Below, in pieces: positions 1-12,741 of a stretch of DNA of 64,000 nt. The notes below the pieces were generated by a model. It was given only the letters and a program-made list of their open reading frames with translations. It searched no databases and had not been told where the DNA came from. Source of the DNA: Guyanagaster necrorhizus (lineage: Eukaryota > Basidiomycota > Agaricomycetes > Agaricales > Physalacriaceae); NCBI RefSeq assembly GCF_019112545.1, contig NW_025064886.1:1523059-1587058 (forward strand), read 5' to 3'. Positions within the stretch are counted from its first letter, which is position 1; each line of letters starts with the position of its first letter. The position numbers and the translations under genes are program-made.

Positions 1-1054
1 TCCTCGCCTTGGCAGCTGAGGAGGCGGGCCACCAGTCATCACGAAAGATGACTTTGGGTGAGACCGAGGGACGTGGAACTCAGAACGGTGGACGGGTTCA
101 TTCACGGGATGCTGTGGTCCTGCGGGTGAAGCAGGCCTGTCTCTTTGCGAGGTGGTAGCGGTGCGTCTGATTGAAGGAGAAACTGGATGTAATCCGATAG
201 GAGCAGCAACGAATCGGGAACGACCTTGAAAGGGGTCGCATTTACCACTGTCGTACTTCTTCAGAAGTCCTGCTCTAATCTTTGAGTCGAACTCCCAGCC
301 CAGATTGAAACCCATGCCACCAAGTGAAACGTCAGCAATTGCTGTATCGGCAGGTTTGGTATCTTCGAGCTTTGACGTTTCCTCGCGATACTTTCCAAGA
401 AGAAAGTAGAAAGCTTTTGCGTGTACACCTTGACCGGCAGGAGAACACAGGTCGCGTTTGATCGACTCGCCTGCCTGGTCTGTGTATTTCCCCCAGATGA
501 TACGAAGTGAAGAGAATAGGTCCGGATCGATAAGCGAAGAATGGAGGATAGGGCGCGCCAGAACTTCCGGAGAAGGAGGGACCGAAGGATTCGGAGGAAT
601 CTTGCTGACCGATGCTGCGGCGGAAGAGGTTACCCAAGGATGCACAAGAATCTCAGAAATCTGATGAATCAATCAGTAAACACGCGTAATATCGTGCTTG
701 ATTCGTACCGTGATTCGCTGATGAACATCAACAACCAACATTCGAGACAGAAGATTTTTTGCCAATGGATCTAATGACTGGGGCATCTCGAAAACGCCAC
801 TCTTTACCTTGCTTAGCAGAACCCCGGCGTCCTTGTCGTCAAAAGGCAGCCGGCCTGAAAGGAGAGCGAAAAGAACAATGCCGCAACTCCAGATGTCCGT
901 CGCGGTTCCTTGGTACCTATGTCCGTTGACGATTTCGGGGCTAGCGTAATGAGGGGAGCCGCAGCTTGTCTCCAGATGAAGAGAAGGGGGAGCAAAGGCA
1001 GCCATTCCCCAATCGGCTATCTTGACGAAAGGAGGATTAAAAGAAGCAATGAGA

Positions 1055-1086
<32 letters not shown>

Positions 1087-1626
1087 AGAAAATGTGTGCG
1101 CGTAGTTGAGACCATATATGATTTGCATGAAAATGATCAGAGCTTCGGAAGGATCCAAGCGACGTTTGTTGACCAGGAAATCGAAAAGTTCTCCGCCTTC
1201 GACATATTCAAGAATGAGAAAGAGCTCCCTAGTGCTTTCGTAGACATCGTAGATGCGTAGGATGTTGGGATGGTTCATGAGCTTCATCATTATAATTTCT
1301 CGGTCAATTCCTAGGCGTTGTTTCTCTGTTTTCACTTGTTGGGTAGAAAGTGAGACACGAGAGTTGACCAGCGGGGCAAGAGGGAGGATTTTGACGGCGG
1401 CGAGCTGTCCACTACGTTTGTGCTTGGCGATTTTGACACGACCGGAAGCACCTTTCCCGACGCACTCGCCTATAATCCAAGGACCTATACACTTTGGATC
1501 TGTAGCGTATTCGAACGCTTCAGCACCGCCAGCTGCAGCCTTCTCTTTTTCCCAACGAGTTCCTAGCGGAGCTTTATACTTGACAGGAGGCGCGCGAGGT
1601 GGACTTGAAGATACCGGACACGCCAT
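1..1626 (-). CDS. Gin4/Hsl1/Nim1-family serine/threonine kinase, C-terminus cut by window edge
   Basis: The gene starts at the ATG at 1626-1624. One intron (about 661-708, 48 nt, GT-AG) joins exons 709-1626 and 1-660 in phase 0, and the frame stays open to base 1. The N-lobe has a glycine loop (GKGASGRV) and the lysine motif LAAVKIL. The catalytic loop HRDLKPEN and the activation segment ending SCGSPHYASPE are typical of the Gin4/Hsl1/Kcc4 (Nim1) group, which relays septin assembly to Wee1 in yeasts. The DFG motif reads DWG here. After the intron the kinase domain closes with a short helix (EILVHPWV) and a Pro/Ser-rich linker follows. The C-terminal KA1 membrane-binding region expected for the family would lie beyond the left edge. 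The kinase call is secure. The assignment to Hsl1 rather than Gin4 is not resolved. Confidence 0.88.
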
Positions 1627-1989
1627 GGCTACCGAAGAGAGAGACAGAGAGATAATATAGCTAGAACACGAGCAGCTCGGCCAGCAAGCAGCAAAATAAA
1701 GAAACCAGTAGCGTTGGTGATAGAAGGTCGAAGAGATTGATCCAATGATGTCACGTTGATGGCAATATTTGGGCGTGACTACATCACATCCGAATTTTAG
1801 CGAAGACGACGACGGGCTACAAATCTACTGCTCTCGTATTAATTGTGGAATAGAGGATTTCGGGTAGGTCATCAACATCTTTTTGTTTTGTTTCTGACCG
1901 GCAGGCGCACAGGTGGTGAGCGAAACACCCGCGGTACTATCCGGAATTTCCAGCTACCAGTCAGTAACCGGTATTCGTCGTACACATGC
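1627..1989. other. Divergent intergenic region, kinase / PPR-like gene
   Basis: About 360 bp between the divergently transcribed kinase and the PPR-like gene, presumably holding both promoters and 5' UTRs. A CRE-like TGATGTCACG lies near 1747. No gene is seen. Confidence 0.4.
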
Positions 1990-4728
1990 ATGTCATCTAC
2001 GCGGATTTTAGCCCGTCTTCCATGGCCATCTCTTGGGCGTCTCAACTGGAATGTTGTATCCAGAACCATCGCCCAGTCTCGGCAGCGTCTCGACGGCGTA
2101 GAAATGTCAGATGAACCCTATCCTTCCGAGCCACCTGACGGTAAAGTTTTCGAAGAACGGGAGATGAAGGACTATTCAGCTGTCTCTGTAGAGCTCAGGT
2201 CACCTCCGCAGACACGGGTGCCGTCGCAGGTCCTGATCGACGTTGTCAGTACAGGAAACTGGGAACTTGCCAACCGCGTTCGCCTCGAGATGATTGATAA
2301 CGGGGTCAACATATCTCTGAATCCCATCTTCGAGAAAGCGGCTTTAGCTGCGCTACGGTCTCTTCGTGTTGGAGATGATCTTTCGTATTTCACAGCCTGG
2401 CTCGAGCTGTGTCCCGATGCTTCTGACTCGGCACTAAATCCATTCCGAGAAACTCGTGATTATCTTTGGAACGATCCTTCGGAAAGGGTCGCTTTAATAT
2501 ATCAGTTTGGGATGGTCCTGGCGAAGAAAGGTTATACGACATTGGTCAGAGAAGAGGTCATTCCTGCTATGGAATACGTTTCTCCCCGGTACCACCATCG
2601 GAAGAGCATGTTCATTAAAAACCTCAAGCAGGCGCTTCTCCCTATCGTGCTCCCAACACCGTCGTCCGGCGCTCTCATCTTCGAGGAGGAAAATCACCCG
2701 GACTATGCCAGCGTAGCCCAAACATCAGTCGGCGCCTCTCACAAAGACCTTGGTGACCACTTAGCAGAACTAGTTGCCGATCGGAAGTATGAGGAGGCAA
2801 AGCATTTTTTGTCCGAGCTTCGCGAATTCCATATCCATATCCCTTTTTCGCCAATCTACCAGGCTGCCGCCCAGAATGCCCTACAGCATTCGACAACCGC
2901 CACGGAGAGTCTTGAAGATTTTGCGGCATGGTTTTCCCTCGTTCCTCCTTACCATGACCAACCCCTTGAGGACTTCACCGATATTCGAAGGCTGATTTTT
3001 CACGCGCCTCTCACAAATATGTCCTTGATCATCCAGTTCGCTCTCATATGCTCGGAGAAGGGATACGCCGATCTAATTGGCGGGCAGGTCATTCCAAGTG
3101 TCATGCGTTTCGCGAGTCCCGATGTCAGCAAGCAGTTTTACTTGCGATTCGAAGAAAAGCACCGACAATATCTGAAAAGGTATCATGAACGGTCTACCGC
3201 ATCTCTTTGGGGTAAATTCCAAGCAGTTATGCGCGGTTCGGCTATCCGATCCTTGGCTTATGCAGGACGGATAGATGAAGCAGTAGATATGTTACCTCCC
3301 AAGAAAGCCCCGTACTCTTTGTCGACTCATACTTTTGACGTCCTCAATACCTTCCTCGTCAAAGCCGGTGACCCTAAGTATCTCCCTCTTCTTGGGTACC
3401 TGAGAGCTATGCGTGCCCGGCAGCTTGGACAAGACGACTCTCTTCTACAAGACTATGCAGAATCTTCCATCACCTTACGATTCACCTCCCAAACTCGCAC
3501 ACGCCCTTACGATGACCGGTCAGAGTCTCTCGCTCAGACTCTGCGTTCTATCAGAACGTCGTTCTCTCCCGGTCATGCTCCTCCTCACCCGTCAACACTA
3601 ATCAACTTTTTTAATGCCTACGTCGACTCAGGACGTTCACGCGCCATTGATCTTCTTCGCCGAAAGGCCCTTCGCTCCAGTCCCATTGCCACCACTGTCT
3701 TTGTTTTCACACAAATGATCACCTATTACCGACTTAACCAGCACCACCTTGTCCTACAAACATTTGTAGACAATTTTTATATCACAGGTGTACCTCGAGG
3801 CGAGGTAATATCCCGTTTGAAGTCACAGCAGGGTGTTCCATTGTCTGGACCTTTGGCACATCGTAGCAAGATGTGGCCCACGCCCTATCACACCGCCCTG
3901 ATCTGGCATTCCCTTGTCGCTATGTCATCGACTTCGGTCAAAGTCGAAGTGCTCTATAAAAAACTTATTGCAACCGCATGTGGGGAATACTCGGACCATC
4001 TATCAGAAACCTTAGCCGCTTTTAGTGGTGTAGAGGCGCTTCAGACTCCTCCCGGGGTTAATAGCGTTTGCGCTGCTGCATTTACCCCATTCATGGGAAA
4101 GTTGATGCGTTCATCAGGTGTAGAGCGAGGAGCTAGTATTCTAGCGGATATGCTGAAGTTGGGGATCCAACCGACGGCATACCACTTCACCGAGCTCGCA
4201 GGTTACTACGCATCTACTGGTAATGCCCAGAGAGCCCTCTTCCTGCTGTGTCGATTGGAGACCGCCTTTGACCAACAGGGTGATAACGAGATTGTTCAAG
4301 TGCCAATCTCTGAGAAAGAAATGCGACAGACGGAGACTGTTGCAACGTCTTCCGAAGATCCACAGGCATCTATCGAATACATTCGGCCGGTACCTACGTC
4401 TGTTCCCAATGCGTTGCCCGTGCCTTCTTTTGTTATGTACGTCTCCCTTATGCGGGGATTCCTCATTTCCCAGAATCTAGATGCGGTTGCGGAGGTCAAT
4501 GAGCGCATGCTCAAACGATATGACTATATACCGGGGCAGAATAGTTATCTCGACGCCGTATATTCCGATTGGCAGGTGAAGCAAGAGGGAAGCCAATATC
4601 CTATTCGACCGTTGCCTGTTATCAAATATGGGCGAGTACACCATGTGAGTACTTCGCTTCTCCTTATGGTTGTTAAAATTCATGTGGCGTAACGACGATA
4701 GGGAGATGACGTTACGCATGATGCATAG
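1990..4728 (+). CDS. Helical-repeat (PPR-like) protein, probable mitochondrial RNA-handling factor
   Basis: The reading frame is open from 1843, but the first true ATG in frame is 1990. It is followed by an Arg/Ser-rich, acid-poor stretch (MSSTRILARLPWPSLGRLN) that looks like a mitochondrial presequence. Exon 1 runs to 4644. A 57-nt intron (4645-4701, gtgagt...atag) leads to a nine-codon last exon ending in TAG at 4728, giving about 893 aa. Around residues 690-760 a pentatricopeptide-like helix pair is visible (GVERGASILADMLKLGIQP, then YYASTGNAQRALFLL). Two degenerate internal repeats near residues 160-260 and 330-430 share a VALIYQFG/LIIQFALICSEKGY pattern. Fungal PPR proteins act in organellar RNA processing or translation. 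The specific target cannot be told. Confidence 0.6.
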
Positions 4729-4959
4729 TCGTAAAGTGTCAAGCGCCTCCTAAAGTCAATAGTTACCCCAATCACACCCCAATCATACACCTAAAAGCTT
4801 GCGTGTCCGACCCTGAGTTTTATATGAGGTCACCGGATGTTACTTCCTGCGATGAGCAAGTTGGAAGTGGTGCACTAGAGTATGTAGCTACGTTTCATAT
4901 GAATATAAAATTATTCAAATATCTCGTATATATATATCTTCAAACAATATCTTATATAA

Positions 4960-5051
4960 CCGACTTTAGCTCAGCTGGAAGAGCATCAGACTGTAATTGG
5001 TTGCGTAATTGATACATCTGGGTGTCGCCTGTTCGAACCAGGCAAGTCGGA
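4960..5051 (+). tRNA. tRNA-Tyr (GTA) with 19-nt intron
   Basis: A complete cloverleaf can be drawn. The acceptor stem is CCGACTT/AAGTCGG with discriminator A5051. The D-arm is GCTC/GAGC, the anticodon stem TCAGA/TCTGG (one T-G wobble) and the T-arm GCCTG/CAGGC with TTCGAAC. The anticodon GTA is at 4993-4995. A 19-nt intron (4997-5015) sits one base 3' of the anticodon, the canonical position, and its removal leaves 73 nt. Internal box A (TAGCTCAGCTGG) and box B (GTTCGAACC) are intact, and a T5 run at 5054-5058 is the expected Pol III terminator. An AT-rich TATATATA tract lies about 25 bp upstream. Confidence 0.95.
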
Positions 5052-5058
5052 ACTTTTT
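5052..5058 (+). terminator. Pol III oligo-T terminator of tRNA-Tyr
   Basis: The tRNA 3' end is followed directly by AC and then TTTTT (5054-5058), the usual RNA polymerase III stop signal. Confidence 0.75.
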
Positions 5059-5301
5059 GATGATTTTCAATTTTGCTCAGTTTTCAGGGCAGAGCCATGT
5101 TTTGAAAGGAAGTTGGAAGGAAGTTGGAAGGATACCGACTCGGAGACGAGATCGGATTCGGTCCGATAATGTGACGATCAATGTGTGACGTCGTGACAAC
5201 ATAGCGTAAGTGAAGCCTTTCCCAACGACCACTACTTCGCCACGATTGCGTCTCATCGTCACTCATAGCGACAGCACCTCGCCCTAACGGTGCATCCTGC
5301 C

Positions 5302-6758
5302 ATGCTTGGCCCTTTTCTATCGTTATTTCTACTTCTTTTAGAGCTACCGGCGCCGTCGACTGCGTACTCATGGAGTTTTACTTCGACACCAGCTCAGTGC
5401 CAAAACCTCACCGTCAGCGTCTCTGGCAGTGACGGTAAAGGACCATATCGCATCCTTATTGTTCCCTTCGGGTCATCACCGTTTGCAAACAACACAGAAG
5501 TGCGACGAATACTGGACCAGAAATTTCCTTCAGACTCGGCGACAGAGGTTACCTTCCAACTGAACTATCCCGAGAACTCGCAGTTTGTCGCAGTCGTGAG
5601 TTTTCGCCCTTCATGTTTCTTTCGGAGACAAAAGGGGGTTTACACTCTGCGTGACCTCACTATGGGCCTTTTTGTCACCGCGTTTGGGGTTTTGAGTTGC
5701 ATGCTAACGCGATTCTAGGTCAGTGATGCTACAGGATTCGGCTCCGGCGGTACAAGCGTAGCTGCACAAGTCACTTCCTCTGACGACTTTTCCTGTTACA
5801 ACGCTTCTCAGGACGTCTCACCTGATTTTGTCTATTCCATTGAGCCGTCAAATCAAATAGTACAGTGCCAACAAACACGCATATGGTGGGACCCTGCAAA
5901 TGTTGAAGGGTACGTCGAATCGTAATATCTGAATTCCAACCCTAACAGCTCAATGCAATCAGCACACCCAATTTTCTTGGCGTCATCCCTGGTGGAGAGT
6001 CATTCACTGTGCCGGAAGGCACTATAACCGAAGTCACCAGCGAAGGAACGGGGTTCTCATGGACACCTTCTATACGCGGAGGGACAACTCTATTGCTGGT
6101 CGGTGGCGACGATCGAGGGAACGGTACAGCAGGCAGCGCACTCTTTACTGTCAGCAGCGGCACCTCTAACAACAGTACCTGTCTTACTTCGGATAGTCCA
6201 AGTTCGACGCCCGGCACCCCTGCTGGAGGAACTTACCCTACGAGTGCGACCGACGAAAGTTCAGGCGGCAACAGTAGCAATGGAAACAACACGGGTGCCA
6301 TTGTTGGTGGCGTCGTAGGTGGTGTTGTCGGTGCCATTGCACTTCTTCTCCTGCTCTGGTTTCTCCGGCGCCGGCATCGGCAGAAACAAGAAAAGGAAAA
6401 GACTGTGGATTTACTGCATGAGGATGATGGTGACGAACAGGCTCCAAATTCTGCAGAGTTACCGCAGTACTACGAACCGGAGCCGTTTATCATTCCAGAT
6501 CCGACTGTGGCGTCCGAAGATGGAAGGCTGAGTGCCGATGGACGGCCAATAAGCCAAATCCTATCAGTCAGGAGCGGGACACCTGACATTCCCGGTTCAA
6601 CGACAAGTATGGGTGGTGTGAGGAAGGGCGGGCTCAGGTCGCTACGCCCTGTTAATATTATTCAGCACGACGACGCGGGTCCTAGTGGTCCTCTGAGAGC
6701 AGAGGAAGAGCCAGAGACCGTCGAGCTACCGCCTGCTTACACAAAAATCCGACAATAA
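5302..6758 (+). CDS. Secreted/single-pass membrane protein with Ser/Thr/Gly-rich stalk
   Basis: Exons 5302-5595, 5719-5909 and 5963-6758 join in phase to give about 426 aa. The start is the first ATG, giving a hydrophobic signal peptide (LSLFLLLLELPAPSTAYS). The ectodomain of about 230 residues carries several N-x-S/T sites and Cys residues. It ends in a Ser/Thr/Gly/Asn-rich stalk, then one transmembrane helix (near residues 260-282: GGVVGAIALLLLLWFL), a stop-transfer RRRHR, and a cytosolic Pro/acid-rich tail containing LPQYY and LPPAY. This layout (signal, ectodomain, stalk, TM, PPxY-like tail) is common in agaricomycete proteins of unknown role and resembles wall-stress sensors only in architecture. 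The first intron (123 nt) is long for this locus. Confidence 0.78.
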
Positions 6759-7344
6759 TCCCTTGTATCCATCGTTCACTCAATTCTCCAGCGTGGATTC
6801 TTTCCTTTTCTATACCTCTGTTATTATGGTTGCGAGCATACCTTCTGTCTATTATAACCATTTCATTGTCATCGTCATCTTTGTTCGGTCGCTATCGAAT
6901 TCACTGCACTTTAGGCATCATGGACGGACGTTTCTCCCCGCAGGCCATCGCTCTTCGCTTTTCACCTCCCTTACCCTTTGTAGTATATCCATCTTTCCGC
7001 AGTGTATCATACAATGTGTCGTGCGACGTACGCAACACTTACGCGTCGACGTAATTAATAACGGAACCCCAGCACAAATTACTACAATTTGAAAAATCCT
7101 TGATATTCACACATCCTGACGGAAGTGAAGGCTCACCGCCTCCCCAAAGCCTCGCTTGGGGGCAAATATTCATGCCTTTGCCTCATGTAAAGCAATGAGA
7201 TATGTCATTGACGGTAGGTATTTCGTAGCACTTTTACAGGAAGTCAAGTGCAAACAGCATTAAGAATGAAAACGTTTGATAACCAGACAGATTCAATAAT
7301 AATACAACACTCTAAGTCGGGCAGCATCCCGAATCCACTCATCA
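6759..7344. other. Convergent 3' intergenic region
   Basis: 586 bp between two gene 3' ends. It holds a small hairpin near 7141-7160 (CCCCAA, 8-nt loop, TTGGGG) and an otherwise T-rich tract. No gene is recognised. Confidence 0.4.
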
Positions 7345-10300
7345 TTAATCCTCGCTTCCTGAATCAGCTACCTCACTATCCTCATCCGATACGGAGGGCT
7401 GCGAATCGTCAGCAACGAGCGCCTGTTCCACCTCAGCTTCTTCATCTTCGTGTTCATCTATGGCCTCGTCTTCCTCTTCGTCTTCCTCTTCTTCAACATA
7501 GGTCTTGACTTTAGGTGTCTGCCTAGTGCTCCGTCTCTGAGGGACAGGCGAGGGTGTCCTATTCTGATTACGCTTAGAAGCCCTACGAACAGTAGTGTTC
7601 AGCCTCTGGTAATCCCCGAGCAAAAATCAAGAACTTACGTAGTTTTTGCACCACTACGTTTCTTACGTGTTGGCGAAGACACGGTTAGACTTTTCGAAGG
7701 TGTGTGAGCGCGCCTTGATACCAAACATTAAATAACTACTTAATCTAGAAGAAATGTACACCTACTTTCTTGAAGGTTTCATTGGGGTTACGGTCGCCTC
7801 TATCGGAGCATAGTCTGCGTCATCATCCGACCTAGAAAGGACGGTCGAAGTTAGTCATCTGGTTCCAACGATGCGAATGAAACTAGAACCGTACTCATGG
7901 TTGACAGGCACAGAGGACTTCGTTTTTCCTTTTCCCTTCACCTGGCCTGTAGTAGGTCGTTTCCGACCGGCAGGCGGACTACAATTACTAAAATCAGCAT
8001 TAAGGACGTCTTCTACCAAAACCACTGACATTGGGGAATCTTCTCCTGAATCCAACTGTGACCGCTCGTCAGCTGCTCGTCTAAGAAGCAGATTCGTATC
8101 AGTCAAGGTTTAGATCACGCGTTCATCATGAAACTGCGCACCGCTCAAACCGCGCAGGCATCGTGTTTCCCGCCGTAGGTACTGCGACTCCAATGTATTG
8201 ATATAAATCATGGAAGTCGTCGTCCATGTATTCTTGCGCATTGATCTGTTCCAGATCTTTGGAAAAAAGTTTGGAGACACGAGTTCTGAAACGTTCCACA
8301 ATCTTGTCTAGAGAAACCTTGTTCAGAGGGCATTGCTAGTGGGAGTCGCGTCAGAACCGGTACTTTGTTTGTTGAGCACAAACCCACGTTGTTGAGATGT
8401 TCCAGGAGCACGTTCAATTTGAGAATTGTCCGATGATCCAATTCCGGTATTATATTTAACTGACTGAGCAGCTGACAAAGGACCTTCCTTTCATTATCTG
8501 TTTGTGTAAATGAGCGGTTTGAAGAAGACGAGAACGTGGGCCGACTCACCATTCTTGTCTTCATCATACAATGCCAGTAGTATATCAACCGCCAAGTACG
8601 CATGAAAATTCTTGTTAGGTGTGTGTTCAGGCATCCTGTAAAAGAAAACTCAGCCCAAGGACGACAAGCGAGATGAATCGTAGACCAACACGTCAACCGA
8701 TTTCTCTGGGTTGGTCCAATCCATGAGCAATAAGGCAAATTGCTGCAGCGAGATCATTTCCTGTTCCTCTTCCAGTTCATCGTGAAGGTGGGAAGCGAGG
8801 TTGAACGCATTTATGAAAATCTGCAACTCATGAGTGACAATCCGGTTCAAGTCAAAAAAATGGCCTACTGATTGCAGCCTAGCCTGGTTTCCTAATGACG
8901 AATAACAATAGACAGGAAAAAAGTACGAGAGGCATTGTCTCAATTTAGAGTTGTCGGATGTCGAGGGGGATATATAAGTTAGTACAAGAGTCGTGAGAAC
9001 CTGGTGGCTAGTATTATTGCAGTCCTTGCCCGAATCCATACACACACACCTTAGGGTCTCTAACCAAGCCGGCTAGAAGCAACTTGCATAGACCGGCGCA
9101 TAAAACTGCCTGAACGCTATTAGATTCCTCCACTTCAAGTGTTTGGACAAGGAATGTGATAATCTGCTCGGCCTGGATATGAAAATTGGTATCAGTTGGA
9201 TAGGAATGTGCAGTTCTCCGTAACGATGCTCACCACTTCCTCTGAGCGGCTTAAAAACTCATATTCGTACATTACAAGCAGGTCAAACACAACCTGCAGT
9301 ACTTTCAGTCTAAGCTCTTCGGGAGCGTTTTGTATCTGACTGAGAAACAGCTGGAATGAGCTCAACGCCATGTTCTTATAGATTCATCAAAAAAGCGTGA
9401 AAATGTAGAAAGAGGGAAGATAAAAACCTTAGCAATGAGACAACACAGTCCGAGACTAACAAGGCCTTTCTCTCTCATTGGCAATTCTTTCCTCTTGACT
9501 GCAGGAATAATAAGATCAGCCAACATCCCTTCTAGCGTAGAGTTATCCTCAAAGGTCTATAACACATAGTAAGTAGGAGGTTTTCAATAAAAAGGGATCT
9601 TACCCCGTTAATGCGTTCCAGCATCCCAATACAGAGTGTTAAACACCTCATATCCATCAGGTCAGCCTCCCGCTTTTCCTCCGGTGACATCGACTCAAGG
9701 TCACGCATCCGTCGAATTGAGCCCTCCTTACGTATGGTGGTTTGCATCGTATCGCTTCGACTAATATCGCCCTGTGCATACATTAAACCTGTAAATTTGG
9801 GGGACAAATCAATATCACTCACTTCGGCAATTTCATTGTCATCGTCGTCGCGCAAATCCACCACAATCTCGACAACAACTCGTATGAGTTCGCGTTCTGA
9901 GGGAGATATTTCCTTGAGTACATCAAGACAAGGTTCAATCAAGCCGGGAGGGAGCTCTGGGTGTGCCAACATATTCTCTGTCCAATGAAGGAATTAAATG
10001 AGATGCGTCTTCTGAGGAACAAACAGAAGCAGGTGCTCACTAACAACAGAGAAGACCTTTCTCCTCCCTAGTTCATCCATGTAGTCCAATTTCAGAGCCA
10101 TTTGAAGGAGTTCATTAAGAATGGCCTCCCGTTTCGCGATGTCTTCTTCGCGCTGCTCACTCTCTTCATCGTTACCATCACCTCCGAGGAGTGCTGCTTC
10201 GTTCAATAGCTTTATAAGGTCGTTGTAAACCCCCTGGAGGTAAAAAGCGAAGGCTGTCACGACCGGCAAAGAAGCCTCTTCCACACGCTGCTGGTTCTCA

Positions 10301-11653
10301 GTCGAATGACAATGTTCCACGAAAACGCGAGCCAACACAGCGGATTCTGGCGTCAAAGTCTTCCAGAATTGATCTAGAAAAGAACCGATCGGATAATCAT
10401 TCGGTCCAGGATAGAAGGCGTCACCTACCTGTGAAGATGAACGCATCCAAAAGAGCTGGCCTCAAGTTGAATTGCGACAAGACCGCATCGACAGCGATGG
10501 TAACGCCAGGGCCCACAACGTCAAACAAGCAGATAAATTGAATAAAACCCTTCATGACACCACTGTCATCGCCCTCCCAAGTGTCGTCGATAGACATATC
10601 TTGATTCTTCGTAAGGTCGAACCAGTTTGCCAGCATCTTACTGACTGCGACTCTTACCGCAGGCTCGCGATCTCCAAGGCCAGTTCTAACGACATCTTCG
10701 CGTTGCGCGATAGTAAGCTTGCGCGGATCTCCCAGTTTTGGCAATGCAGTGGAATAAACCAGCTTGCGTGTAACTGGATCGGTATCACGCGTACGGGTCA
10801 AGATTGTCTTCATGCATTGTGGTGCAATTGGGAGGTTCACCAAGGCCGCTCGCCTGACTTCACTGCATATAACATGAGATGGGGAGGAATCTCAAGCAGC
10901 AATGCACTCACGCAGAGGGATCATAAGTGACTGCATCCAACAGTAGTTCCAGTATCGTCCTCTCATCGGCTCGTAGCTCGTCTGGATCTTCTGTCCCAGC
11001 CAACTTGGACAACGCAGCCACAGCATGTGAGCGAATCGGCGGCTCCTTATCACAAATACGCTCAATCAGTCCATCGCGGAGAATATCATAAGTATCTTCA
11101 CTATAAAACACTCAGTCAGACTAACGATGCATGAAAGCACTACGCACTCAACGTCGCCAATGTGAGCAATCATCTCTGATACTATTTGAACTGTTCTGCC
11201 TCGTACAACTTTATTCTTGGCCAAGAATCCCTCCAAAAGCCATCGGAGAATGTGTGTAGTGAACCGAGCCGCCAACGTATCATCATTGACAGTCTTCCCT
11301 TTCTTCTCAACATCTTCTAGAACTAAAAGAGGTCCGTAATAAGGCATGGACAATATCACTGAAGACACACCTTTGGCGTGTATATGCTTCACGTAGGTCC
11401 CAACAAAACGAACGACGCGATCTGCTGCAGGGCCCTTCTTTACCGCTAGCACCCGACTCAGCATGCCAATAAAAATATCTTCAAATGCAACCTCCCCGTC
11501 GAGCTTTGGTGCTGTAGATTTCCCTGCCTGGACATGCAGTTTATACAGTCCAACACAGTTCTTGCGATGGTTGGCTAGTGAATCCTGGATTTCGTCAAAT
11601 CTGACGGACAGCAATTCGTGGAGATCATCGAGAATACAGGAAGATTTGACCAT
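7345..11653 (-). CDS. YCG1: Condensin complex non-SMC subunit Cnd3/Ycg1 (CAP-G)
   Basis: Sixteen exons were traced by hand, all with consistent phase: 11148-11653, 10912-11100, 10429-10862, 10041-10373, 9604-9977, 9428-9556, 9234-9374, 9050-9172, 8690-9000, 8550-8635, 8388-8497, 8142-8335, 7895-8080, 7766-7831, 7639-7713 and 7345-7603, giving about 1171 aa. HEAT-repeat signatures of the kleisin-binding condensin subunit are plain: SLANHRKNC, RWLLEGFLAKNKVVR, DKEPPIRSHAVAALSKL, TRDTDPVTRKLVY, GDREPAVRVAVSKML, and a KMALKLDYMDELGRRK-like block. The C-terminus is a basic Ser/Pro tail followed by a long acidic tract. The protein binds DNA with the kleisin Brn1 and compacts mitotic chromosomes. 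The start ATG at 11653 fits the family N-terminus, but an extra 5' exon is possible. The last five junctions are less certain than the first eleven. Confidence 0.93.
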
Positions 11654-12741
11654 CGCAGGACATGCAGGCAATCGCTGCCTCTGTGATTCTCAACGTCGTC
11701 GAAGGACAGAGCAAAAATTGTTTGTCATCATTGTTGACAATGTACGCGTTGTTTAGATCTTTGACATGTGACCAGATTGATCGATCTGGTGGACACTTAT
11801 GGACCTTGTCCGTTGTCAGACTGAGCTTTGGTTCATTCTGGACTTCAAGAATACTTCGTAGACTAAGACTCTGTCACTTGAATTAAACACTTTCCCCCCT
11901 TTACTCGAATTCAATTTGTGTTCAAAACAATAACTTTTGCGTCAGATACACGGCTGATGATCAATAATTAGTGTAGTAAGTACTCAGCAGAGGTACAAAT
12001 TTTCCCACCGAAAAGCGTGCAATTCCGTGGCCGAAATAACCAGGATTTTTTTTTAGGTTGAGAGCTGCATAAAGCTAGGTCATATTGCCCAAGTCAGGTA
12101 CCCCGGTTATTTCTACGACCTAGTTCTGAGGCCTCGTTCTTTGCTTACTTTCAACTCAATTGGCAAAGCATTTGCGAAGCTCCTGCCAGGGATAAATCAA
12201 GCGCTTTGTGATGCATATGTACTGTGCTACGCTGCGCTTTAGTAACCGTTATCGTGTGTCCTGCTCTCAACTTTTGGCATGGAACAGTTTCACCTGCGCT
12301 TGACAGAGGACCTTGACCATATGGTCCGATAATGCTTCGTCGTATATACTGCGCATCTGACTGTGATCCTGCTGTGCCGCAACGAGAGACAGACGCGTGA
12401 TGTAATAATAACCCGATCTCAAAAGTTAACTTCATGATACCGATCCGCAGGTAAGATGCGTCGAGCCCTCACAAATCCTCACTATGCATATACGAGGTAT
12501 GTAGAAAGGTGTAGAAGGCCGAGCGCAGGCGGTGCGCCGGCCTAAGCGGACCGCCGATATATAAGCGGAGTTTGGATGCGTCGTCAGCTCTTGTCATCTT
12601 CCACCACCTTCTTCTAGGTTCCTGATCCTTCCACCACGTACCAGATCCGGTATTTATATGTATCCAGTGCGCCCAGTATTGTCAATCCCGTCTTTGACAG
12701 TGCACTGACGCGGTTCCTCCCAGCAAATCCTGCATAGAAAC
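11654..12741. other. Divergent intergenic region of 1.1 kb
   Basis: No supported gene. A 94-codon ATG frame on the minus strand (12435-12151) is not convincing. A TATATAAG box (12558-12565) and a CT-rich tract (12590-12620) precede the gene that starts at 12742. Confidence 0.4.
12558..12565 (+). promoter_or_regulatory. TATA-like element upstream of the acidic unknown gene
   Basis: TATATAAG lies about 180 bp before the ATG at 12742 and is followed by a pyrimidine-rich stretch, as in fungal core promoters. Assignment by position only. Confidence 0.35.

Noticed and set aside
1843..1989. N-terminal extension of the PPR-like frame
   Set aside because: It begins at TTG, not ATG, and adds no conserved feature. 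The ATG at 1990 precedes a good presequence.
7141..7165. Hairpin CCCCAA/TTGGGG as a regulatory RNA
   Set aside because: Only a six-base stem in a convergent 3' region. Too weak to call.
12151..12435. 94-codon ATG frame on the minus strand
   Set aside because: No intron, no family motif, mixed composition, and located in a promoter-like gap. Treated as chance.
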